A stretch of DNA of 64,000 nt from Periplaneta americana. Lineage: Eukaryota; Arthropoda; Insecta; Blattodea; Blattidae. The notes under the pieces are model-generated. The model was not told the DNA's origin, did no database searches, and was given only the letters and a program-made list of their open reading frames with translations. The stretch lies in NCBI RefSeq assembly GCF_040183065.1, contig NC_091131.1:16114800-16178799 (forward strand), written 5' to 3'. Positions 55,893-64,000 of this stretch are shown here, in pieces. Numbering within the stretch: position 1 is the stretch's first letter; each line of letters opens with the position of its first letter. The translations under genes were made by a program, and so were the position numbers.

Positions 55893-56300
55893 ACGAGGCG
55901 CGTCCATAAAGTAATTTTCCCACTCGTACCACCATATGTTGCGCGAAGCGACTGCATGTACGTGATAAGAGTAATGTTGCATGCACTAGCAGAACTTCCC
56001 GAGTGCTCTTAGTAGCTTCGTTGCATTGGTTGAAGATGGACGTTCCTATTCCAGCTCCCGCAGCATGCATTGCGGTCATTGATAAATGTTTTGAATGCAC
56101 AGGGCATAGCGCCGATTGAAATTGATCGTCAGCTGTGCCAGGTCTATGGGCAAGCAGATGGTGCGTTGCTCCACAAGGTCGTCTGTGATGATGGTTGGCC
56201 TCCCACTGCGCTCCTCGTCATGCACCTTTTGGCGTCCTGCTGAAAATTGTCTGCAGCAGCAACGCACCATCTGCTTGCCCATAGAACAAACCATAATGAA
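55893..56300 (+). mobile_element. Mariner (SETMAR-type) remnant with an inverted internal segment
   Basis: The left part (55893-56170) starts GAGGCGCGTCCATAAAGTAA, a mariner-type terminus, and reads plus-strand LNAQGIAPIEIDRQLCQVYG, the HTH start of the transposase. The next part (56171-56284) carries the following transposase segment on the minus strand (RQFSAGRQKVHDEERSGRPT, IITDDLVE). Perfect 27-bp inverted arms at 56144-56170 and 56258-56284 bracket the switch. The catalytic domain is absent. Confidence 0.85.
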
Positions 56301-56514
56301 CAAACCAAATGGCTAACCTGTTTATTTTTAAAGACTTAATTCTATATCATAGCGATGGAAGCATTTATTTTAGCACGAAATAACTAAATTCCATTCTTCA
56401 CACATTCTATAGTCGCTTACTTCTTCTTGATTGCTCATTGTTTTTTAGATATTATTATATTAATTGAAACAATTGCCTCATTGATATATACAACTCAATA
56501 GACATTTACAGCTA

Positions 56515-57240
56515 GATTCATTACTTTTTGCAGACGATTTAGCTCTGGTGGCACCCTCAGAAGATGAATTACAACGTTCAATTTTTAATTTTAACAAAAT
56601 TGGAATTAAATATGATATAAAAATCAATAAAGAAAAAATTAAAAATTATGGCCTTCTGCGGAAAATACCCTGTGACTAGCAAAATATGTTTGGATTCAAA
56701 AATATTAGGAAGGGTAAATTATTTTACATATCTCGGTTGCACATTATCTTTTTTCGATGAAGTAGACATTTCACAGAAAACTTCTAAATACACCAAAACA
56801 ATGGGAATAATTAACACCATTATGAAACCTTCCCTAGTACAAAGGCATACTCGAATTCGCCTTTACAAGACCTTGGCGAGACCTGTACTTTGTTACGGCA
56901 GTGAGGCATGGACATTGAGGAAGAAAGACGAAAGCAGAATAACGGCCAACGAAATGAAATTTATGAGTTATACAGCGGGATATAGGAAAATGGGATCACA
57001 AATGCAATGAAGATGTAACGGAAGAATTACAACTAGAACCTGTAGTTAATCAGAACAACTGGAAAAATCATCTGCATCGCATGCATTGAGATAGAATCCC
57101 AAAAGTTATGCTCCACTATCGTCCAAACGGGAAGAGATCTCTCGGTCGTGCAAAGAAGCGCTGGATTGAAAATTCAACTGTGAGATCGTAACAGACCATT
57201 TGGCCTGATACTTGAAGGGAAGAAGAAGAAAAATAAGAAG
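56515..57240 (+). mobile_element. LINE, RTE-related family, 3' half with frameshift
   Basis: LFADDLALVAPSEDELQRSI gives the catalytic box; then 'NKIGIKYDIKINKEK' and, after a frameshift near 56645, 56648-57010 encodes MAFCGKYPVTSKICLDSKIL, VNYFTYLGCTLSFFDEVDIS and ARPVLCYGSEAWTLRKKDES. The remaining C-terminus is degraded ('GKRSLGRAKKRWIENST' near 57130-57175), followed by a GAAGAA tail to 57240. Confidence 0.87.
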
Positions 57241-57244
57241 AATT

Positions 57245-57885
57245 GAAACTAAATTACTTTATAAATAATAAAATTGCCATCTAGTTCAAGAATTATATAC
57301 AGGAACTGTTTTATTACGAAATGCGTATTAAAGAATCATGACACTCATTACTTCCTTGTTATACGTAATATTAAACTGTCTTCCTTACGAGAACAATGGA
57401 AGCCACAGCTCAAAGACTGCCGTCCCTGATCTAAAGAAAACACGATAAAATGCTTAATTTAATCATTATTTGTACAGTTACAATTTCAATTAATTGTTTA
57501 TCGAACCGGTATGTGACGTCATCTATGGCTATGTTATCACTCAAGACCCTTGTTGCCTCGTAGCATTCCTACCTGCCAGATACGTGACAGCCAGATAGAT
57601 GTGATGTGTTTGCTGATAAGACACCTTCACTCCATCAACTTTTAAGCAAAGAGACTTGCGTTTAAATCGCGAGAAGTCCTTCATTGTTATATTGGTTTGA
57701 AAATTATGAAGCATGTTTTTGTTTAACTTTACAGAACCGGGTTCGTCACTTGATAGGGATGGATTTTAAAGTATTTCTTTAATGCCGTAACAATGCATGA
57801 AATGTAGACTTTCTGAGTAAAACAACCTTTATTGTATGCAAATAAATTATCTTATTTACTTTTTTAAAATAATTTTTCTTACATT
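57245..57885. other. No gene recognised
   Basis: Unassigned sequence. Confidence 0.45.
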
Positions 57886-57907
57886 AATTAATTAATTTAT
57901 TTATTTA

Positions 57908-59109
57908 CTAGCCGTAACCGTGCGCTCCGCTGCACCCGTTAGATATAAATATAAAGTAATTACATAATTAAAATAGGACGTTTGATCCAGGGAACATTCG
58001 TGTTTGGTAGAAGGATAAATCGTTTAATATGTTACTTAATTTAAATTGCATCCAAATAATTAAAATGCGATCATTTTGGTCCAGACACACTCATTTGGTG
58101 CAATGATAATTCCTTTAACATGTTTCTAATTTTTATTACATGCATCCATAGTTTAATGAAGATTGACATCATTTAGATTTAATGTGTATATTTTATTTTA
58201 CTTGTTATAGGTTTCCATTGAATTATGGTAATAACTTAATTTTAACCCTTGTTTTCTACGTATTCAGTAAATGGCGCTTGGCCCACAATGGTTGTGAACC
58301 CTTCAAATAACTTAAATTATATTATATTATATCATATCATATCAGAAGTTACTGTAGTAACATTATAGCATTATGTCCATCTAGAGAAACTACACTTTCC
58401 AATGGTGAAATAATAATTAATTATACAAATCGGTTAATTTAGCTTCCGATATTACTTCATACAAACACAGAAACATTCTCTGTAGGTTATCTTTCATAGC
58501 TTTCGATTGTTGCTGTGCAAGGCCCTTATAGACGAAGTCATTTGTTTCTTAATTCATTACATGTTCTTAGATGGCAGTTATTTTAATTTTAAAACTCATT
58601 TATCTCATTAAATATCAGTCCTATCAAAATTTTTCAAGGAATAAAACTTATCGCAAATTATTTTTAAAGAAACTTTTGATTTATCTCATTAAATATCAGT
58701 CCTATCAAAATTTTTCAAGGAATAAAACTTATCGTAAATTATGTTTAAAGAAACGTTTGTTATGTAACTTTTTCACAAAAATCAATATTGAGCGAGATAT
58801 TTCGATTTATTTAATTCAGGCCTCCTTATAACCCTCCTTTTAAATAATGTATTTTGAATGCCATATAGCCTAAAATCTAAGTTACAACGAACTTAATTTA
58901 TATTCCAATTTTCATCGAAATCCGTTCAGCCATTATCGCGCATGAAAAGGTAACAAACATCCAGACAGACAGACAGACATACAAACAAAAATTTCAAAAA
59001 AGCGATTTTCGGTTTCAGGGTGGTTAATTATATATGTTAGGACCAATTATTTTTGGAAAATCGAAAATTACCAGAAAAATTTCGGCTACAGATTTATTAT
59101 TAGTATAGA
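57908..59109 (-). mobile_element. Non-autonomous Helitron of a second family, inserted in a LINE tail
   Basis: The minus strand starts TCTATACTAATAATAAATCT and ends with a GC-rich hairpin (GGGTGCAGCGGAGCGCACGG), then TTACGGCTAG. The flanks are A (57907) and T (59110), which lie within an ATTT microsatellite. Contains an 81-bp tandem duplication (58598 and 58679, ATTTATCTCATTAAATATCA). No Rep/helicase ORF. Confidence 0.88.
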
Positions 59110-59110
59110 T

Positions 59111-59175
<65 letters not shown>

Positions 59176-60205
59176 CTGGTAGAGATAAGGCCATTAGGCC
59201 TTCTCTTCCTCTCTACCAGGAGATTACAACTACAATATTAAGAAACCAATTACAATTATAATTACAATTAATATTAAATTTACAAATGCAATAAAAATCT
59301 AAGTACTAAAAGATTAACTGATTAATAAAAGCTAGACACTTTATTGTTAAAGTTAAGAAGAGAGAAACAATTTTTTTTATTAAGTAAAAATTAAACCTAC
59401 TCTACGCAGCAAGAAATATGCTTAATAAGTTTTCTTTTGAACGCTACTAAATTCCGACAGTCTCTGATGTCACTGGATAGGGTAATCCACAAGCGCGAGA
59501 GCGAGATTGTGTATGATGATGAATACGATGATGTCTTATGTGTTGGTATGGCTAGTATGCGGCTATTTTGCGTGCGTGTGAAGAGATTATGATATGATGA
59601 CAGGTAGCTGAAACGGGAGGCAAGGTAGGTAGGTAGGTGTAGAGGTGTGAAGGACTTGGAAAAGGAAAACAAAAGAATGAAAATTTCTACGTTCGTTAAG
59701 CCGTAGCCAGTTTAGAGTTTGTAAGGATGGGGTAATGTGGTCAGCGTGACGGACATCGCAGACGAAGCGAAGACAAGAATTATGAACACGTTGTAATTTT
59801 TACGACTGGTTGACATTGAGGTCAGTCAGTAGAAAATCACAATATAATCGAAGTGGGGCATTACTAGTGTTTCCACCAGTATTTTCTTGAGTGATAGCGG
59901 GAGGAATTTTCGAATGCTGTGTAAGGAATGTAGTATGGAAAGCACTTTTTTGGTAATATAGGTTACTTGGTTATTCCAGTTTAAATGAGTATCAAAGTAA
60001 ACTCCAAGGTTTTTAACACAGGAAGCAAAAGGGATTATTGTGTCATTTAAGTTGACTGGAAGAGCAGGAGTAATGTTGCATAATAGACGTTGATGTCCCA
60101 ATATGATTGCTTGTGATTTTCTTGCATTGAGAGTCAAACCAAACTTTCTGGCCCATGCAGATATAGATTCAAGGTCCTCATTAAGATCATGGTTCCCATT
60201 ATAAG
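59110..60205 (-). mobile_element. CR1-like LINE, 5'-truncated (copy G)
   Basis: The AAAT tail on the minus strand (59110-59171, continuing at 57887-57907 beyond the Helitron) and 3' hairpin (59174-59221, CCTGGTAGAGATAAGGCC...). Coding: LTLNARKSQAIILGHQRLLC, SCVKNLGVYFDTHLNWNNQV and VETLVMPHFDY (60137-59826), a frameshifted middle, then YLASRFSYLSSYHNL and SLSRLWITLSSDIRDCRNLV (59672-59397). Confidence 0.9.
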
Positions 60206-60329
60206 ACTAGTCACTGGGTACGCGTGACTTTTAAAATATTTCTGTAAGGTCATAATAAACAGTTTAAGTAAAACTAACTGTTTAGTTTTTGAAAATAACT
60301 TGTGTCACATGGCAGGTTGGAATGAAATG

Positions 60330-60720
60330 GAATGGAATTTACGGAAGGGGGGCACTATGGCCCAGAACTGCGACCTTTTACGATCTATTGCGCTAACTCT
60401 CAAGCTAGGCGCATTTCCAAACCCACACCGGCTGACTACACTAAGGTTCGATGTGTACCCAGGTTTCTAGCAAGCCAGCCCCCTCCGTGCAACATTAGCC
60501 GACGATCGGGAAATGCTATGAAATGATGACAAGATAGAGAAAATGGTGACGAAATATGTAGATGTTTAATGTGGGGGAAAAGGGTAGAACCCCGTAAAAA
60601 ACCCCAACTGCGACCTTGTCCACCACAAGTGTCACTATGGATTCTTCAATTAAAAATCCCAGACCTGACCGGGACTCGAACCCGGACCGCCTGCGTGACA
60701 GGCTGGAGGATTAGATAGGG
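60330..60720 (-). mobile_element. tRNA-derived SINE-like repeat
   Basis: On the minus strand GGTCCGGGTTCGAGTCCCGG contains a perfect B box, with an upstream 'ccagcctgtcacgcaggcgg' in the anticodon-arm position. The body contains CTAGGCGCATTTCCAAACCC and GATCTATTGCGCTAACTCTC, related to 22200-22295. Confidence 0.65.
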
Positions 60721-60945
60721 TGACTAATGGATACCAGCGGTTTTAGAGTTAGTTACACCATGTTTCAAAACGATGGTAACACTTTCATACGATTATTAAG
60801 CATTGATGAGAAGTAAGCACGGTACCTACATATCTTTGAAAGTACAACTCACAAAGTTTCAAGTTCTAGTTTCAGAAGTATTAAAAATATTATTTGTCTT
60901 GCCATGGGAGATATGGTTAAAAAAATGACAATCCCACAACATTAA

Positions 60946-61628
60946 GGCCCAAGTGTATAAAACTCCCTGACTAAAGATCAACTTTGATCGGAGAAAGTGA
61001 ACCGAGTTCAGACACTTCTATTGTATAAAACTTTTCCGCGATCAAATTACCTTGGTTCAAATGCAATCTAAGTTCACGTGAAAAGGATTTGGCAACATCG
61101 CATAGACAGGTGAAGTATCTAATGCGCGGGCCATGTTGTACAGGTTTGTTCAGTGTTGCTAATCTAGCGACTTAACTCTTTTTCAACGACAATTTCTTTT
61201 AACTGTTATATGGCTTAGCGACCTTTTTAGCACCCCATAGTGACGAAATTTAATCTTTCTTTGTTGATAATGAGAAATCTAGCGACTTTCCAACTATTTT
61301 TTCGCGACTTTCCGTACACTGTGTTTGAGACACTGGTTTGTTTTGTGCATTGTAAATAATGGCGAACAATAAGAAAAAGGTTGACTGTTCTCCAAATTGT
61401 TATGATGTTATGGTGTTTGATACTGCTAAACATAATAAAGCTTTATAAAACGACAATTTTCGTTTAGTAATACAGTTAATTGAAAATTTATGAATGTACC
61501 TATCATAGCCATTAATAATTAATGGTTGTTATAAACATAATATAATTATAGGTTATGTTATTTGATACTGCTGAACATGTTAGAGCCTTATAAAATTAAG
61601 TATGTTTGTGTATTGAGGCAAGAAATTG

Positions 61629-61671
<43 letters not shown>

Positions 61672-61939
61672 GTATCTTCCCTATCTATTAATATTAATAA
61701 TAATAATAATCGATATTTTATTTACACAATCTGTCACTCGTATATTTCAAACAGAAAAGAAATAACTGAACTTGGATCATGTAACTTAATCGGAGAAATT
61801 TCTTCAGTCAAAGTTGACTTTAGTTTGAGACAAATTAATCTCAGATTTGACTTTATACAACACAAAATTTCAAGTTCATCTAGAACGATGATCAATTTAA
61901 CCTCTGATCTAAGATTAAATGGTTTATACAATCGGCCCC
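60946..61939. mobile_element. TIR element, probably Harbinger-like, with internal duplication
   Basis: Inverted ends: GGCCCAAGTGTATAAAACTC at the left and the reverse complement of GGGGCCGATTGTATAAACCA at the right, continuing with similarity in 'taaagatcaactttgatc'. The left flank is TAA. Two similar blocks (about 61395-61450 and 61550-61600, 'gttatgatgttatggtgtttgatactgct') point to an internal duplication. A short ORF starting MANNKKKVDC at 61359 might be an N-terminal transposase/Myb relic. Confidence 0.6.
61631..61668. repeat. AT dinucleotide microsatellite
   Basis: Perfect (AT)n run inside the TIR element. Confidence 0.95.
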
Positions 61940-61944
61940 AAATG

Positions 61945-62386
61945 TTTTGCCTTCTGCAGCTTAATTCAGTAAAAGTTGTACAAAAGTTATTTCCTAGACA
62001 ATTTCGAATTGATCATCTACCAATTCTACCACATCGTTGGACTGGACGTGGTACCGCCTTTAATCTAGCCTATCGCTATGGATCTTCCAGGTCACGAGAC
62101 CTGACACTATGTGACTTTTTTCTTTGCGGATATGCCACTTCTACCCAAAGATGTTAAAGAATGAGTCATTTCTACAGCACCATCCATAAACAGAGATTTG
62201 TTGGAAGAGTGTGGCAAGAATTTCACTACAGTATCATGTTGATGTGTGCCGTGTAACAAGAGTTCTCACAGTGATTGTTTATAATGTGTCAACAAACGTT
62301 TGGGATTATCTTAAAAAATTACATGCACCAAGTTATTTTACCATTAAAACTTTCGTAATAATAGGTATATGAAAGTGTTTAAAGTA
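61945..62386 (+). pseudogene. Mariner-like transposase C-terminal remnant
   Basis: Reads 'HRWTGRGTAFNLAYRY', then SRDLTLCDFFLCGYA (the RSPDLTPxDFFLWG block; the third catalytic Asp region is recognisable) and, out of frame, LPKDVKE and INRDLLEECGKNF. The stop-ridden C-terminus follows. A MITE is inserted at 62387 in its 3' UTR. 'taaaaaggccctgta' at about 63557-63573 looks like the mariner's right terminus. Confidence 0.75.
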
Positions 62387-63482
62387 CAGGGACATCATTT
62401 TATTTTTACTTCAATTTTTATTGTACCTGAGTTTTTGAATGTACTTCACTCCCACCTCTTGTACTAATGAAGTTCAACTGTCCTCCACACAGATCCAAGA
62501 CCGCATATACAGTCATAGTAGCCTTACGGTCATAGTAAACAGTACGTTCCAAAAATATGTTCGCGTTTTCCTGTGACGAAAGAGCTTTCAATATTGAATC
62601 ATTTTCGCACAGGTACTGTCGTCCATTTGCCTATGTCGTATCCCGGTTTCCCCCACCAGCTTTTATTCGCCAGCTAGTGGCTGGGCTGTCTTAGCTCTTT
62701 TGTGAGAACATTAATTTCTGTTAGGAATTGGACGTCTACGTAATATTATACAACTGTTTAAAAAAACTTAAATAAAAGGGCCTCGTTAAGTAATTGTCAC
62801 GTGATTTCCCCCCTTTCTACGACCCTACGACATAACCACTTGGACGGACAGTAGATAGTATGTCTGAGTAATTTTATCTTTTCGGATCGGGCAGAAGTGA
62901 AGATTGAATTTACAGTGCGTAAGGTACTCTTTTATAGAATAAGTACAGAATTATTTCAACATGAGTTACTAGTTACGAAGGACGAAACTGGTAATTGGGA
63001 TTAGGTACAATAGTCTATAGTGCGATAAAATGCACATTAGAACTGAAGCCTGTATCGAAATGAACTGCCACCATTTAAAAAAAAAAAATGTTTAAATATC
63101 CATATTATGATTATTTTTCAATTTAACTTCATTCTCTATATTGTACGCTAATGTGCTGTAGACAGTATAATATACACTGCATAATGAATACGTACACATG
63201 GACAGCTCAGTGCGTGAGTAAAAACACTCATTGTTAATACTGTACTATATTTTGATTAAACAAAAACCTAATGAAAATTATCAAACTCAAAATCGCGATA
63301 TTTCCTAGTTTACGTAAATGGATGAACTACTTTTCTTCCCTCCTATACCTAGTAAAGTGATTTGTTTGTACATTACGCCAGTATCATCGAACTCCAGTCG
63401 TGGAAGGGGGTAGCAAATGGTGTTGTTCCAAAGGTATAGCCAGGTTAATATTAAAAATGTTAGTAAAAATAAAATGTCCCTG
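62387..63482 (-). mobile_element. ~1.1-kb TA-flanked MITE, copy 4 (reverse orientation)
   Basis: Starts CAGGGACATCATTTTATTTT and ends AAAATAAAATGTCCCTG (3-bp deletion in the right TIR), with TA on both sides (62385-62386 and 63483-63484). 1096 bp; interior is the reverse complement of copies 1-3. Confidence 0.92.
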
Positions 63483-63484
63483 TA

Positions 63485-64000
63485 TAAAGTTCACAATAAA
63501 TAAACTGTGTATGTAAAATCAACTTCATTGTATGGAATTTATTTATCTTGTTTATTAAAAAGGCCCTGTATCAAATCATCGTCACTATAGTATAGTAACA
63601 ATGCATGGACGAACTTCCTATTGTTTCGAATTCATTTTCGTGTTATGCAATTTGAGTTTCCAGGAAATCAGCGAACATTTTGTCTGGAAATCTTTTCAAA
63701 ACCGGAAGCATTGTACTTATCTGATCTGACTTGTAACGGCAGTTCGTACTCGTTCACCGTCCTCGGCCGTTACAACACAATGTGTAATATTGCTACGGAG
63801 TGATGGCACAACACTGCCGTATTATATGTAACAACTTTGGATGAGCAACTTATAAATTGTTATAAACCTTGTTTCTGTAATTTTCATAAGAGAGCTCGCA
63901 TATCCCATTGTTTCACAATATGGTTGAGACTTCTTCATGATTTTTATTCCGACCCCCCCCCTCCGTTAGCTAAGAACTGAATGAAGTGATATTCATAACC
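63485..64000. other. Probable mariner 3' flank then unassigned sequence
   Basis: Up to about 63573 it looks like the 3' UTR and terminus of the mariner remnant. Beyond it nothing was recognised. Confidence 0.4.

Noticed and set aside
58598..58760. 81-bp duplication as the start of a satellite
   Set aside because: Only two units, both within a Helitron; a local duplication.

Overview
This is a window of a repeat-dense, AT-rich insect nuclear genome. Three observations point to an insect: an interstitial TTAGG-type telomeric block at 24117-24198, abundant CR1-like, RTE-like and R2-like LINE remnants, and numerous mariner, Harbinger-like and Helitron copies. The style of the LINE tails and SINEs suggests a cockroach or termite (Blattodea). 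That is recognition from memory, not a search result. No bacterial genes, operons, rRNA genes, true tRNA genes or CRISPR arrays were seen.

Host gene. The only convincing host coding sequence is a split gene on the minus strand. Four exons lie at 23184-23474, 18350-18550, 8680-8796 and 6250-6504. All have consensus GTAAGT donors and CAG or TAG acceptors, all have lengths divisible by 3, and all use phase 1 at both ends. Together they encode about 288 residues with six N-glycosylation sequons and eight cysteines, probably the extracellular part of an Ig-like surface or secreted glycoprotein. The first exon (signal peptide) and the last exons (tail or membrane anchor) were not found. The introns (about 4.6, 9.6 and 2.2 kb) are packed with transposons.

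Layout. 1-1890 is an AGT-based tandem array with a 36/57-bp two-monomer higher-order structure. 2000-6000 holds a 5'-truncated CR1-like LINE and a MITE. 6250-23474 is the host gene region, with a tandem Helitron dimer, a pogo-like MITE with a TTAA-flanked MITE nested in it, R2-like LINE pieces (one split by another LINE), mariner pieces and several TIR elements. 23800-31100 holds RTE-like LINE copies, the telomeric-type repeat, an LTR-like 0.8-kb repeat and a mariner-type MITE. 31300-38200 holds a 20-bp minisatellite and Helitrons, one of them inserted cleanly in an RTE copy. 38450-50600 holds further LINEs, a MITE inside a mariner gene, a complete SINE with a 15-bp target duplication, a Harbinger-type MITE, a hAT remnant and a second LTR-like copy. 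51500-54430 is a 161-bp satellite with a 483-bp higher-order period, interrupted by an RTE LINE flanked by a 14-bp target duplication. 54800-64000 holds a mariner remnant with an inverted internal segment, a LINE, a Helitron inserted in the ATTT tail of a CR1-like LINE, a SINE, a TIR element and a mariner remnant carrying another MITE.

Nothing here looks like a multi-gene system. The value lies in the nested insertion history, the satellites and the one glycoprotein gene. All homology calls come from motif recognition by eye; no database was searched.
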